A stretch of DNA of 64,000 nt, from positions 2,542,001-2,606,000 of the forward strand of contig NZ_CP075339.1 of assembly GCF_024399335.1 (NCBI RefSeq), given 5' to 3'. Of the stretch, positions 19,161-28,382 are shown piece after piece. The DNA comes from Leucobacter aridicollis. Its GTDB lineage: Bacteria > Actinomycetota > Actinomycetes > Actinomycetales > Microbacteriaceae. Position numbers and translations under genes: made by a program. Position 1 is the first letter of the stretch. Each line of letters begins with the position of its first letter. The notes below the pieces were generated by a model, which worked only from the letters and a program-made list of their open reading frames with translations, was not told where the DNA came from and searched no databases.

Positions 19161-19877
19161 TCAGTCGGCGGTCACGCGCGCCGCTAGCCTGTCGCTGGCG
19201 AGCCTGAGTGCGCGATCGGGGTCGACGCCCGCGGCGTTCGCCCTGATCACGAGCGCGAGCATTGCGTCACCAATGCCGACCTCGGCCATCGCGGCCTCCT
19301 GCGGACCGATCGCCGCCGACAGCGGGTCCTCTGCGGAGCGCTCTGCCGCAGCCGGGTCAACGAGGCCCGCCCGCTTGAGCCGTTCAACAACTTTCGCTGC
19401 ACGTGCGAGGGTCGGCATACCCGCTGGCACGCCGTCGAGTGGGGCGCGCGACCCGCGCTCTTCCCCAGCAGCGTCCTCCTTCAGGCGCTCCCACTCAGCG
19501 TTGAGTTCTTCGACTGTCATGTAGCCGCGGTCACCGAACACGTGAGGGTGGCGAGCTATGAGTTTCTCGTTGAGCGTCCGGGCGACAGATTCGAGGTTGT
19601 AGCCCTCACCGTCGCGCTCCGCGATTGCCGCGTGGAAGAGCACTTGGTAGAGCACGTCGCCGAGTTCGCCTCGTACCTCGTCAGCTTCGAGATCGCGTTC
19701 AACGGCGTCGATGAACTCGAATGTCTCCTCGATGAGAAATGGGACGAGCGTCTCGTGAGTCTGAACTGCGTGCCAGGCGCACCCGCCCCCGGCAACGAGG
19801 CGGCGCACCGTGTCAAGCACCTCCTGCACTGCGTCGTCTGTGGGGGTGGGTTTGGGTCTGTCAGCGCCAGCATCCAT
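19161..19877 (-). CDS. mazG: nucleoside triphosphate pyrophosphohydrolase
   Basis: 238 residues. The MazG core is clear: CAWHAVQTHETLVPFLIEE, EETFEFIDAV, RGELGDVLYQVLFHA, where the Glu/Asp residues bind Mg2+. It hydrolyses (d)NTPs, including aberrant ones, to NMP and pyrophosphate. The canonical CPWDxxQTH appears here as CAWHAVQTH, with Pro-Trp-Asp replaced, a mild deviation. It lies convergent with the RamA-like gene and near mfd, a conserved actinobacterial grouping. Cytoplasmic. Confidence 0.93.
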   Translation of the reverse strand: MDAGADRPKPTPTDDAVQEVLDTVRRLVAGGGCAWHAVQTHETLVPFLIEETFEFIDAVERDLEADEVRGELGDVLYQVLFHAAIAERDGEGYNLESVARTLNEKLIARHPHVFGDRGYMTVEELNAEWERLKEDAAGEERGSRAPLDGVPAGMPTLARAAKVVERLKRAGLVDPAAAERSAEDPLSAAIGPQEAAMAEVGIGDAMLALVIRANAAGVDPDRALRLASDRLAARVTAD

Positions 19878-19986
19878 ACGACGAGCCTAACGGCTGCGCC
19901 ACAAAGGTTCCGCAGAGAGTGCGGCGCTTCGCCACCCTCGCGCTGAATCTCAGGTGCGCTCCCGGCACCGCCGTTAGGCTCTCGGT

Positions 19987-20466
19987 ATGAACACTGTGAC
20001 TCCGAAGCTTCTCGCTGCCGCCGGTGCCACGGCGCTCGCCCTCGCCCTCTCTGGGTGCGTCACGTTCTCGGCTGCGCTCCCAGGTACGTCTCCAAGCGCG
20101 GGGGCACCGAACCGGATCGGCCCCGAAGGCTGTGGGGTGAGCGCCGACAAGGTTTCGACGCTCGTCGATGACGTGCTCGCAGAGCTCGGCACGGTGCAGG
20201 AGTCGGCGCTTGCCGGCGACATCCCTGACCTCTCGAAACTGCTCACGCCGTTTCAGGACGATGTTGCAACACTCACCGAAGGCGTGACCGACCCGGAACT
20301 GCTCGCGGCGCTCACCGAGGTGCAGGCCGGTTTCACTGGGTTCGCTGAGATTCCCGCGCCGCAGAACGTGCTCGAGGGCGCCGGCTGGGTCCAGGAGTTC
20401 ACAGCCCAGCTCCAGGAGCTTCGCGACAGCGGTGCAGCGCTCAAGGAGCTCTGCACCGCCCCGTAA
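19987..20466 (+). CDS. small secreted lipoprotein, unknown function
   Basis: 159 residues with a lipoprotein signal peptide (hydrophobic ATALALALSGC, lipid-modified Cys about residue 22). The mature part is acidic, with predicted helices and two further Cys (about 42 in EGCGVS and near the end in KELCTAP) that could form a disulfide. No recognised domain. It is convergent with mfd, with only 9 bp between the stops, and divergent from mazG. Probably a membrane-anchored envelope protein; function not identifiable. Confidence 0.8.
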   Translation: MNTVTPKLLAAAGATALALALSGCVTFSAALPGTSPSAGAPNRIGPEGCGVSADKVSTLVDDVLAELGTVQESALAGDIPDLSKLLTPFQDDVATLTEGVTDPELLAALTEVQAGFTGFAEIPAPQNVLEGAGWVQEFTAQLQELRDSGAALKELCTAP

Positions 20467-20475
20467 GCACTGTCG

Positions 20476-23400
20476 CTAGCGGGTCGCTGCCGGATCAGGA
20501 TCGGGTTCGAGCAGCGTCGCAACCACGGTCGATGTCCACTTCACGATGTCGCCGTCGTCTGGCGTTGCGCGCTGCCCGACGCCCGCGAGTGGGCTCCGCG
20601 CGCTTGCGGTGCCTCCCGGGAGCGGGATCTGTAGCGTTTTCGTCGATTCTGTGTACTTGCCTCCCGGGTACATGCGAGTCATGCGCATGCGCCTGGAGTC
20701 GAGCAGCGTGACTGGTTCGAGCTTCAGCGTCGGCCCGAGCGCGACAACCTTCGTAAGTCCGAGGATCGATGCACGTCGCCGCAGCGCCGAGACCGCGGCG
20801 AGGCGCTGCACTTCCGCGGGCGGCTCACCGTACCGGTCGGTGAGTTCTTCAAGCACCAGCTCGACGTTCTCAGCTGGCGCCTGCGGGTGTGAAGCGGCAG
20901 AGAACTTCTGATAGGCCTCAAGTCTGAGCCGTTCGCTCTCGACATAGTCCTCGGGAATGTGTGCGTCCACTGGAAGCTCAAGAATGAGCTCAGTGTTCGT
21001 CTGGACGTCCTCGCCCTTGAACGTATTCACTGCTTCGCCGATCATACGCAGGTATAGGTCGAACCCAACGCCCGCGATGTGGCCAGACTGCTCGCCCCCG
21101 AGCAGGTTGCCCGCGCCGCGCAACTCGAGGTCCTTCAGCGCGACCTGCATACCCGAGCCGAGCTCGTTGTTCGCGGCGAGGGTCTCAAGTCGCTCATTCG
21201 CGTGCTCGGTGAGGGGCTTGTCTGGGTCGTACAGGAAGTAGGCGTATGCCCGCTCGCGGCTGCGGCCGACGCGACCGCGCAGCTGGTGGAGCTGGCTGAG
21301 CCCATACTTGTCTGCCTGATCGATGATGATCGTGTTCGCGTTCGCGATGTCGAGCCCCGTCTCGATGATGGTCGTCGACACGAGCACATCGAACTTTCGC
21401 TCCCAGAAGTCCTGCACGACTTGCTCGAGCTGATGCTCGGAGAGCTTTCCGTGGGCCACTGCGACGCGCGCCTCGGGCACGAGCTCGGCAATCTTTGCGG
21501 CAGTTCGTCCAATCGAGCTCACCCGGTTGTGCACGAAGAACACCTGTCCCTCGCGGAGCAGCTCGCGGCGAATCGCCGCCGAAATCTGCCGATCGCTGCG
21601 TGGCCCAACGAAGGTGAGGATCGGGTGTCGATCTTCCGGCGGAGTCGCGAGCGTCGACATCTCTCGAATGCCGGTGACCGCCATCTCGAGGGTGCGCGGG
21701 ATCGGGGTCGCGCTCATCGCGAGGATGTCGACGCCAGTTTTCAGCGCCTTGAGTTTGTCCTTGTGCTCGACGCCGAAGCGCTGCTCCTCGTCGATGATGA
21801 GGAGGCCGAGATCCTTATAGATCACGCCGTCGGCGAGCAGTCGATGAGTGCCAATGACGACGTCGACGGTTCCCGCTGCGAGCCCCTCGATGGTCTCCTT
21901 CGCCTCTTTGTCGGTCTGGAACCGGCTGAGCGCGCGGAGCTGCACGGGAAACCCTGCGAAGCGGTTCTGGAACGTCTCGAAGTGCTGGTTCGCGAGGAGC
22001 GTTGTTGGCACGAGCATCGCGACCTGCTTGCCGTCTTGCACTGCTTTGAATGCTGCACGAACCGCGACCTCGGTCTTGCCAAACCCGACGTCGCCAGCAA
22101 GCAGCCTGTCCATCGGTACCGGACGCTCCATGTCACGCTTCACCTCGTCGATCGTGGTGAGTTGGTCGAGCGTCTCGGCGTACGGGAATGCCTCTTCGAG
22201 TTCGCGCTGCCATGGCGTATCAATTGAGAATGCGTGGCCAGGCGACGCCATGCGGGCTGAGTACAGCTTGACGAGTTCAACAGCGATGTCGCGGACAGCC
22301 TTGCGGGCCTTCTTCTTCGCGTTCGACCAGTCACTGCCGCCCATTTTCGAAAGTGCTGGAGCCTCGCCGCCAACGTACCGCGACAGCTGGTCAAGCTGGT
22401 CCGTCGGCACATAGAGCTTGTCCTTGGGCATGCCGCGCTTCGTCGAGGCGTACTCGATGACGAGGTATTCGCGTAGCGCTTTGCCTGCGTCCCTCCCGAT
22501 ACCCGTGGGCACCATACGCTGGGTCAGCTCGACGAACTGGCCAATGCCGTGCGTCTCGTGCACGACGTGGTCGCCAGCAACAAGTTTCAGCGGATCGACA
22601 ACGTTCTTGCCGCGCCGCCGCGCGAGCTTCTGGCCACTCTGCCCCTGGGAGGTAACAGTTCGCCCGAAGAACTCTGCCTCGGTTTCAAGCAGCAGTTTCG
22701 CTTCTTCGCTCTCGAACCCCTGCCAGGCAATACCTGTGACGAGGTAGATGACTCCGGCTTCGAGCGCCGACGGGAGCTCGTCGACGATACGTGCGGCCGC
22801 ACCAGTCTCGGTGAGGAGGTCGCGGGCGCGCTCGACAAGCCCCGCCCCCTGCGCGGTGACGATCGCGCGCCAGCCTTCGGCGAGCCTGCGGCTCAGGTGC
22901 ACGAGCGCTTGAGCAGTCGCGTCGTTGTCTGTCGCTGACCGACGCACGGGTCCACCAGCAACAGTGATGATCGCATCGTCGACTCCGTCGATCACGGTGA
23001 GCCCGCGTGACTCGTCGCTCGCAGGCGGCTCTCCCCCGCCCGCGTCATCGGCATCGCGTACGAACCCGGTCATGCTCCACCAGGGGCGGTCGTGCGAGGC
23101 ACGACGAAGCTCAGCGACAGTCAGCATGCCGCTGTCGCCCGTCGGCACCGGCGTCTCCGCCCCGACGGTCGCAGCGTGCCAGGCGGCCTCGAGAAACTCT
23201 CGGTTGGTGTCGGCGAGGCTCACGGCGCGACCCGCGACGCGTTCTGGCGACACCACGAGCACGGCGCCGCCATCGGGCAGCAACGAGGTCAGTGGCGCGA
23301 GCCCGGGCAGGAGCTGCGGCAGCAGGCTCTCCATGCCCTCAACCGAGATCCCCTCAGACATCTTCTCGAGCATCGTCGAAAGCGCCGGGAACTTCGGCAG

Positions 23401-24183
23401 CAGGTCGGCTGCGCGGGCGCGAACCTCGTCGGTGAGGAGCAGCTCGCGCGCTGGCCACAGCTCGAGAAGCTCTACGGGGTCGCCGGCGCTTCGCTGGTCT
23501 GACACCGAGAATCTGCGGATCTGATCGACCTCGTCGCCGAAGAAATCGACGCGCATCGCTTGCTCAGCCGCTGGCGGGAAGACGTCGAGGATCCCGCCAC
23601 GCACGGCGAACTCGCCGCGCCGCGTCACCATGTCGACGCGAGTGTACGCAAAGTCAACAAGCTTTCGAGCGAGCGCGTCGAGACCCGCACCTTCGCCCCC
23701 CATGCGCGGTTCCTTGCCAGCGCGCAACACGACAGGCTCGGCGAGCGCGGCGTGTGGCGACACGGGCTGCAGCGCAGCGCGGACGGAGGCGACCATGACA
23801 AGCGGGCCGGCCTTGGACTGCTCGGGGTTATCGCGGTAGTCCCGGAGCATACGGAGCGCCTCAGCTCGGCGCCCAACGGTCTCCGCGCTTGGGCTCAATC
23901 GTTCGTGCGGCAGCGTTTCCCAGGCCGGAAACTCGGTAGTCCTCGCTTCTGGGATGAGGGATGCGACTGCTTGCCGGACTGAGTCCGCCTCACGGCTCGT
24001 CGCGGCGATCAATAGGTATGCGCCGCGGTCGCCTGAGGCACGACGCCGACGGATGAGGCCAGCGATCAGCGGCGCCCGCAGTCCGTCTGCGACCGAGAAT
24101 TCTGCGTCGATACCAGCGGCATCGAGCGCGCGCGCAAACGACGGCGCGCCCTCGAGCAGCCCGTCAAGTCCGCGGAGACTCAT
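20476..24183 (-). CDS. mfd: transcription-repair coupling factor
   Basis: 1235 residues, full-length Mfd. In order: N-terminal UvrB-like region, an RNA-polymerase-interaction domain (VAGDHVVHETHGIGQF), the RecG-like translocase with Walker A GDVGFGKTEV near residue 700 and the DEEQ box LLIIDEEQRFG, motif III MSATPIPRTLEM, motif VI QLRGRVGRSRERAYAYF, and the C-terminal TRCF domain. It displaces stalled RNA polymerase and recruits UvrA. Its start overlaps the pth stop (ATGA). Confidence 0.98.
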   Translation of the reverse strand: MSLRGLDGLLEGAPSFARALDAAGIDAEFSVADGLRAPLIAGLIRRRRASGDRGAYLLIAATSREADSVRQAVASLIPEARTTEFPAWETLPHERLSPSAETVGRRAEALRMLRDYRDNPEQSKAGPLVMVASVRAALQPVSPHAALAEPVVLRAGKEPRMGGEGAGLDALARKLVDFAYTRVDMVTRRGEFAVRGGILDVFPPAAEQAMRVDFFGDEVDQIRRFSVSDQRSAGDPVELLELWPARELLLTDEVRARAADLLPKFPALSTMLEKMSEGISVEGMESLLPQLLPGLAPLTSLLPDGGAVLVVSPERVAGRAVSLADTNREFLEAAWHAATVGAETPVPTGDSGMLTVAELRRASHDRPWWSMTGFVRDADDAGGGEPPASDESRGLTVIDGVDDAIITVAGGPVRRSATDNDATAQALVHLSRRLAEGWRAIVTAQGAGLVERARDLLTETGAAARIVDELPSALEAGVIYLVTGIAWQGFESEEAKLLLETEAEFFGRTVTSQGQSGQKLARRRGKNVVDPLKLVAGDHVVHETHGIGQFVELTQRMVPTGIGRDAGKALREYLVIEYASTKRGMPKDKLYVPTDQLDQLSRYVGGEAPALSKMGGSDWSNAKKKARKAVRDIAVELVKLYSARMASPGHAFSIDTPWQRELEEAFPYAETLDQLTTIDEVKRDMERPVPMDRLLAGDVGFGKTEVAVRAAFKAVQDGKQVAMLVPTTLLANQHFETFQNRFAGFPVQLRALSRFQTDKEAKETIEGLAAGTVDVVIGTHRLLADGVIYKDLGLLIIDEEQRFGVEHKDKLKALKTGVDILAMSATPIPRTLEMAVTGIREMSTLATPPEDRHPILTFVGPRSDRQISAAIRRELLREGQVFFVHNRVSSIGRTAAKIAELVPEARVAVAHGKLSEHQLEQVVQDFWERKFDVLVSTTIIETGLDIANANTIIIDQADKYGLSQLHQLRGRVGRSRERAYAYFLYDPDKPLTEHANERLETLAANNELGSGMQVALKDLELRGAGNLLGGEQSGHIAGVGFDLYLRMIGEAVNTFKGEDVQTNTELILELPVDAHIPEDYVESERLRLEAYQKFSAASHPQAPAENVELVLEELTDRYGEPPAEVQRLAAVSALRRRASILGLTKVVALGPTLKLEPVTLLDSRRMRMTRMYPGGKYTESTKTLQIPLPGGTASARSPLAGVGQRATPDDGDIVKWTSTVVATLLEPDPDPAATR

Positions 24184-24803
24184 CGCGCGCCCCCGTGGAA
24201 TCGCTGTTGGGTGGCGGTGAGCCCGTCAGTGACGAGCATCTCCGTGGCGTCAGCAGCGTCTTCAAGCAGCACGGCGAGCGTGTCACGCTCGCCGGACGCG
24301 AACGGCTTCAGCACAAAGTCCGCCGGGTCTTGCTGCCCTGGCGGGCGCCCGATCCCGATCCTCACCCGCAGAAATTCTGGTGTGCCGAGCGCCTTCGCAA
24401 TGTCGCGGAGTCCGTTGTGGCCGCCGTGGCCACCCCCCTGCTTCAGTTTCAGCGAGTCGAACGGCAGGTCGAGCTCATCGTGGAGCACGATGACGCGTTC
24501 GGCATCGACACCGAAGTACTTCGCAAGCGCCGATACGGGACCGCCAGATGTGTTCATGAACCCGTTCGACTTCGCAAGAATAAGCTTCGGCCCACCAGGC
24601 ACGAGCCGGCCTTCGGCGACCCGCGAGTTCGTTTTGTGAGGAGAAAACTTCGACCCCATGCGCGCAGCGAGCACGTCGAGCGCCATCTGGCCAACATTGT
24701 GCCGTGTCGCCTCGTACTTCGGCCCGGGGTTTCCGAGGCCGACGACCAGCCAACTATCACTCGCCACGGTCTCAACGTCCTTTTTCTTTCGCAGGCCAAA
24801 CAC
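24180..24803 (-). CDS. pth: peptidyl-tRNA hydrolase
   Basis: 207 residues. VVGLGNPGPKYEATRHNVGQM contains the catalytic His35; HDELDLPFDSLKLKQGGGHGGHNGLRDI and RIGIGRPP complete the family pattern in two further blocks. It recycles peptidyl-tRNA released during translation. Compared with E. coli the N-terminus is about 15 residues longer (MFGLRKKKDVETVASD). It follows rplY on the minus strand and overlaps mfd by ATGA; the rplY-pth-mfd order is common in Gram-positives. Confidence 0.97.
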   Translation of the reverse strand: MFGLRKKKDVETVASDSWLVVGLGNPGPKYEATRHNVGQMALDVLAARMGSKFSPHKTNSRVAEGRLVPGGPKLILAKSNGFMNTSGGPVSALAKYFGVDAERVIVLHDELDLPFDSLKLKQGGGHGGHNGLRDIAKALGTPEFLRVRIGIGRPPGQQDPADFVLKPFASGERDTLAVLLEDAADATEMLVTDGLTATQQRFHGGAR

Positions 24804-24872
24804 CCTCTAAGCCTATGCGGCGTTGGGCGGCCGGGAGTGCGAAATTGCTCTCGGCTGAACTGTTTGCTTGGA

Positions 24873-24919
24873 CACACAAAACCCGCCGGGCGGTGCGGCA
24901 CCGCCCGGCGGGTTGTGTG
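24873..24919 (-). terminator. terminator after rplY
   Basis: A GC-rich stem AACCCGCCGGGCGGTGC (24880-24896) pairs with 24898-24914, with outer CACAC/GTGTG (24873-24877/24915-24919). Read on the minus strand the stem is followed by TTTTG. It separates rplY from pth. Confidence 0.85.
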
Positions 24920-24932
24920 AAGCGTGCGAGGG

Positions 24933-25526
24933 TTACTCTGCGGCTGCCTCTTCGGCGCCCTCAGCGTCCTCCTCGTCCGCAGCTGCGCCGCGGGGAACAA
25001 CGACCTGCACAACGAGGTGCTCAGTGTCGTCGAGGAGCTCAGCGCCCTTGGGAAGCTCGAGGTCGCCCGCGAGAATCTGGGTGCCCTCTTCGGCGCCTTC
25101 GATGCTGACCTCGACCGAGTCGGGGATCGAAGTTGCGGGGACGAGCAGCCGGACCGTGTTGAGATCCTGCAGCGAGGTGGTGCCCGAGAACGAGGTGCCG
25201 GTCACGTGGATCGGAACCTCGACCTCGACCTTCTCGCCCTTCTTGACGATAAGCATGTCGACGTGCTCGATGATCTGGCGTACGGGATCCTTCTGCACGT
25301 CCTTGACGAGCACGAGCTCCTTCTTGCCCTCGATGTCGAGTTCGATGAGCGCGTTAGCCTGGCGCACGATCAGGCTCAGCGGGTGCGTCTCAACGGTGAT
25401 GTGCTTGGGATCGGTGCCGTGACCGTAGACGACTACGGGGGTCTTGCCAGCAGCACGGAGCTTGCGGGCCGCGCCCTTGCCAAAGTTGTCGCGTGCAGCT
25501 GCGTCGAGCTTGTTCTCTACGCTCAT
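24933..25526 (-). CDS. rplY: 50S ribosomal protein L25 (CTC/TL5 form)
   Basis: 197 residues from ATG 25526, preceded by AAGGAG. The N-terminal L25 domain (GKGAARKLRAAGKTPVVVYG) binds 5S rRNA; a C-terminal beta domain and an acidic tail (DEEDAEGAEEAAAE) make it the long CTC/TL5 type. The upstream leader of about 185 bp is non-coding, with small hairpins (for example GGGTGGGTATCCCCACC around 25560), which might be regulatory but are not a recognised element. Confidence 0.96.
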   Translation of the reverse strand: MSVENKLDAAARDNFGKGAARKLRAAGKTPVVVYGHGTDPKHITVETHPLSLIVRQANALIELDIEGKKELVLVKDVQKDPVRQIIEHVDMLIVKKGEKVEVEVPIHVTGTSFSGTTSLQDLNTVRLLVPATSIPDSVEVSIEGAEEGTQILAGDLELPKGAELLDDTEHLVVQVVVPRGAAADEEDAEGAEEAAAE

Positions 25527-25710
25527 AATGATTCTCCTTGCGGGCTCTCGCCCCGTGTCGGGTGGGTATCCCCACCGGCGTGGTTTCTCGCACTTGTAAC
25601 GTGCGACGCAGCGATGCCCCGATGTGGGGAGTTCGTTCCGCGTCGATAACGGGCGCTCGCGCGCCCCTCGCCGAAGTACAGCCACTAATCTTACACGACT
25701 TGAACCTCTG

Positions 25711-26382
25711 CTACGACCCGAGGTTCGCGACAGCCCGCTCGATCTCAGTATCACCGTCGAGGATGTCAACGGTTAGGCCCCTGAGCTTAGGGCGTGCGAC
25801 GATTTCAGCGAGCACCCGAGCGACGTTGTCGCGGCTCACCGGACCGCGATCGAGTCGCGCACCGACAGTCACTCGGCCGGTCCCCGCGTCGTTCGTCAGC
25901 GTTCCCGGCCGCACGATGACCCAGTCAAGCCCGCTTGCCTCGAGCGCGAGGTCTGCTGCGTACTTTGCCCGCTGGTAGGCGGCAAAGTCGACACCCATCG
26001 TCTCTGGCGGAGTAGTGGCGACCCCGATGTAGGAGATCTGCACGACCCGCGCACCGAGCTGCGCTGCGGCGGTCATCGTTGCGAGCGCCCCCTGATGGTC
26101 GACGGTCTCCTTGCGCTCTGGCCCAGAACCGGGGCCAGCGCCAGCGGCAAACACCAGCGTGTCGGCGGCTCCGAGCGCACGCGCAAGCTCGTCGCCATTC
26201 GTTCGTTCAAGGTCGAGCAGCACTGGCTCACCGCCCGCGAGTTCGACGTCGGCAGCGTGCTCAGGGTTTCGAATCACGCTCAATACTCGATGCCCCGCCG
26301 CGCTCAGCAGCCTGGTTGCTCTGAGCGCGATCTGGCCGTGACCGCCGATCATACCGACGACGGTTGGAGAAGAATCGTTCAT
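25711..26382 (-). CDS. NAD(P)-binding oxidoreductase (NmrA-like/atypical SDR)
   Basis: 223 residues. GMIGGHGQIALRATRLL is a variant Rossmann dinucleotide loop, and YQRAKYAADLALEASGLDWVIVRPG contains the YxxxK segment and the WVIVRPG block of atypical SDRs such as YwnB or HscarG-like proteins. The reaction is unknown; members act as NAD(P)H sensors or quinone/flavin-type reductases. Cytoplasmic. It sits 9 bp downstream of a YbaK-like deacylase gene on the same strand, so probably co-transcribed with it. Confidence 0.83.
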   Translation of the reverse strand: MNDSSPTVVGMIGGHGQIALRATRLLSAAGHRVLSVIRNPEHAADVELAGGEPVLLDLERTNGDELARALGAADTLVFAAGAGPGSGPERKETVDHQGALATMTAAAQLGARVVQISYIGVATTPPETMGVDFAAYQRAKYAADLALEASGLDWVIVRPGTLTNDAGTGRVTVGARLDRGPVSRDNVARVLAEIVARPKLRGLTVDILDGDTEIERAVANLGS

Positions 26383-26391
26383 GCTGAACTC

Positions 26392-26883
26392 CTATTCAGT
26401 TCCGGCGCCGGTCAGCTGCACCAGGTCGGCATCATACGCCTGGGCAAGCTCGTCAGTGCGCACGAGCGCACCAATTCCCGGGCTGCCAGCGCCGACGACC
26501 ACTGTCTGACCGCTCAGGCTCTCGTCAATGATGACCGGCCAAGCTGTGCTCGACCCGAGTGGTGTGATGGTGCCGCGTTTGTAACCTGTAGCGGCGTAGG
26601 CCGCGTCGGCGTCAGGCAGCGACAGCCTGTTCACGCCGAGGTGGGCGCGCAGTTTCGCCCAGCTGAACTGGCCGTCGAGCGGGGTGAGCACGAAGACAAA
26701 TCCCTCCCCGCGCTGCACGACGACGCTCTTCACGATCTGCGCCCCGCCGAAGTCTGCGCGCGTCGGGCGGCCGGTGCCGTCACGCACCACGAACTCGACT
26801 GCAAGGCCACGCGCTGCGGCGTCGGACGCGGCCCTGTAGACCTCGGAGGGCACGTCAGTCTCGGTTCCTGCCGCGTGTGTCAT
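26392..26883 (-). CDS. YbaK/EbsC-type aminoacyl-tRNA deacylase
   Basis: 163 residues, the size of free-standing YbaK/ProX editing domains. The conserved Lys is in QIVKSVVVQ, the substrate pocket GTITPLGSS follows, and VGAGSPGIG near the C-terminus is the usual GG/SPG loop. Such proteins hydrolyse mischarged tRNAs (Cys-tRNA-Pro, Ala-tRNA-Pro). The sequence does not discriminate between subtypes. Encoded just before an NmrA-like gene. Confidence 0.85.
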   Translation of the reverse strand: MTHAAGTETDVPSEVYRAASDAAARGLAVEFVVRDGTGRPTRADFGGAQIVKSVVVQRGEGFVFVLTPLDGQFSWAKLRAHLGVNRLSLPDADAAYAATGYKRGTITPLGSSTAWPVIIDESLSGQTVVVGAGSPGIGALVRTDELAQAYDADLVQLTGAGTE

Positions 26884-26900
26884 TGCCGCCTCGTTTCTTC

Positions 26901-26933
26901 CGGGAGCGTTTCCCAGTGGGTGAAACGCTCCCG
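26901..26933 (-). terminator. hairpin between SDR and YbaK genes
   Basis: A 12-bp perfect stem CGGGAGCGTTTC/GAAACGCTCCCG (26901-26912/26922-26933), extended imperfectly by TTTCTT/AAGAAA outside. No run of T follows on the minus strand, so it is a probable but non-canonical terminator of the upstream SDR gene. Confidence 0.6.
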
Positions 26934-26970
26934 GGAAAGAAACTATTTCACTGGATGAGGGTGGGGCAGG

Positions 26971-27765
26971 CTAGTCGTTCCACGACCAGATATCGTCGCC
27001 GCGGAGCGTCGCATCTGCGCCACCGTCGCAGTAGATGACCTGACCGGCCATGTGGGTGTTTTGCTCGTCGGTCAGCCACACCAGCACGTCAGCGATCGAC
27101 TGCGCGGGCTGGTGCGAGTTGAGCGGCATCGGCACGGCGGAGTCAACCATCGCGCGCCCTTCTGCCGTCGCGAGGAGTTCCTCGGTCATGGGGGTGATAA
27201 CTGTGCCCGGCGCGACGGCGTTGAGGGCGATGCCTGCGCCGGCCCACGTCGGGGTGACTGCCTCACGGCGTACCCAGCGAGCGATCGCCCGCTTGGAAGA
27301 CGGGTAGACGAGGTAGCCGACCTCGGGGCCCTGGGCGACGACGGCGTCAGCAACGGCGAGGGTCTTCGCCTCGTCGCCTGAGAGCGCGGCCTCGACCATC
27401 TCCTTCGAGTTGGGCTGCAGCGATGCCATCGACGAGACGACCGCAGCGCGGGGCGCCTCAGCTGCGGCGAGCGCCGGCTGAAGGGCCTCGAGGAGCTCCG
27501 TCACACCGAAGTAGTTGATCGAGATTGTCTTCGAGATCGGCGCCGAGATGCCGGCGCAGGCGATAACGCCGTCGATCACGCCGCCGGCGAGCTCGGTCGC
27601 ACGCGCGGCCGCATCGATTCGGCCTTCGTGGCTCGACAGGTCCGCTTCAACCTCTGCGTTCTTCAGGTCGATGCCGATCACGCGGTCTCCCCTGTCGCGC
27701 AGGGTCTTCGCGGTTGTGGCTCCAATGCCTGAAGCCGAACCTGTCACTACGTACGTGCGGGTCAT
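26971..27765 (-). CDS. SDR family oxidoreductase (hydroxysteroid-dehydrogenase-like)
   Basis: 264 residues, a classical SDR: TGSASGIG cofactor loop at 8-15, catalytic Ser in VVSSMAS, and Tyr-Lys in YPSSKRA. Its unusual feature is a variable insert between the Ser and Tyr strands (LQPNSKEMVEAALSGDEAK...), as in 3-alpha-hydroxysteroid dehydrogenase/carbonyl reductase of Comamonas. It reduces or oxidises a ketone/alcohol with NAD(P). A MarR regulator gene lies 72 bp upstream on the same strand, so its expression may respond to that regulator. Confidence 0.88.
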   Translation of the reverse strand: MTRTYVVTGSASGIGATTAKTLRDRGDRVIGIDLKNAEVEADLSSHEGRIDAAARATELAGGVIDGVIACAGISAPISKTISINYFGVTELLEALQPALAAAEAPRAAVVSSMASLQPNSKEMVEAALSGDEAKTLAVADAVVAQGPEVGYLVYPSSKRAIARWVRREAVTPTWAGAGIALNAVAPGTVITPMTEELLATAEGRAMVDSAVPMPLNSHQPAQSIADVLVWLTDEQNTHMAGQVIYCDGGADATLRGDDIWSWND

Positions 27766-27837
27766 GATGTTTCTCCTTCGGTTGCATGCGCAGCCCCGAT
27801 CGGAGCGGCGCTGTGGCGGCGACGTGGCCGCCAGCTT

Positions 27838-28302
27838 CTAGCCGTGGGTTTCCGGCCGAAGCAGCCTCATAGCGACGCCTGTCACCGTGCGGATCTCGGC
27901 GGTTGACAATTGCGCCGTTGCTTCTTCGACGATGCGCACACCGGCCCCGACGAGCCTCGCGTAGGCGGCTTCACCCTCGTCCGTGAGTGACAGCGTTATC
28001 GATCGGGCGTCGGTCGCGCTTTGCGATTTCATGACGAGTCCGGCTGCGGTGAGCCGCGCGAGCGCCTTACTCATGGTCGGCCTGCTCAACCGCAGCTCGT
28101 CCGCGAGCTCCGCTGGCCGCACGCCCATGCCAGAGCCACGTTGCCCGATGAGGTACAGCGCGCGCACGTCACCCTCAGCGATGTCGACACCGACCTCGGC
28201 GGCGATGCTGCCTTGCGTCACCGAGGCCGTCCAGTTTGACACGAGGCCAACGATCGCTGCGAGCAGCTCTGCAGCGGCATTCTCAGGGTTGTTGGCTGGC
28301 AT
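27838..28302 (-). CDS. MarR family transcriptional regulator
   Basis: 154 residues. The winged helix is seen in VRPAELADELRLSRPTMSKALARLTAAGLV and the wing in SATDARSITLSLTDEGEAAYARL. It is a dimeric regulator of the MarR family. A perfect 9+1+9 palindrome lies 18 bp upstream of its start, the normal site of MarR autoregulation. The SDR gene follows on the same strand and is the obvious target. The ligand is unknown. Confidence 0.92.
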   Translation of the reverse strand: MPANNPENAAAELLAAIVGLVSNWTASVTQGSIAAEVGVDIAEGDVRALYLIGQRGSGMGVRPAELADELRLSRPTMSKALARLTAAGLVMKSQSATDARSITLSLTDEGEAAYARLVGAGVRIVEEATAQLSTAEIRTVTGVAMRLLRPETHG

Positions 28303-28320
28303 ATGCCCAGCTTACTCTTT

Positions 28321-28339
28321 TAGTTGCCATTGGCAACTA
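28321..28339. promoter_or_regulatory. TAGTTGCCA-T-TGGCAACTA palindrome, MarR operator
   Basis: A perfect 9-bp inverted repeat around a single central T, 18 bp upstream of the MarR gene. TTGCCA half-sites with one-base centre match the geometry of MarR-dimer operators, as in many actinobacterial members. Probably overlaps the regulator's own promoter. Confidence 0.8.
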
Positions 28340-28382
28340 CTTCTCCCCTGCCTAGCGCTCCGGGCGCAACTTCACAGCGGAT

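Noticed and set aside
21079..22227. 382-codon plus-strand frame opposite mfd
   Set aside because: Antisense shadow of the Mfd translocase region.
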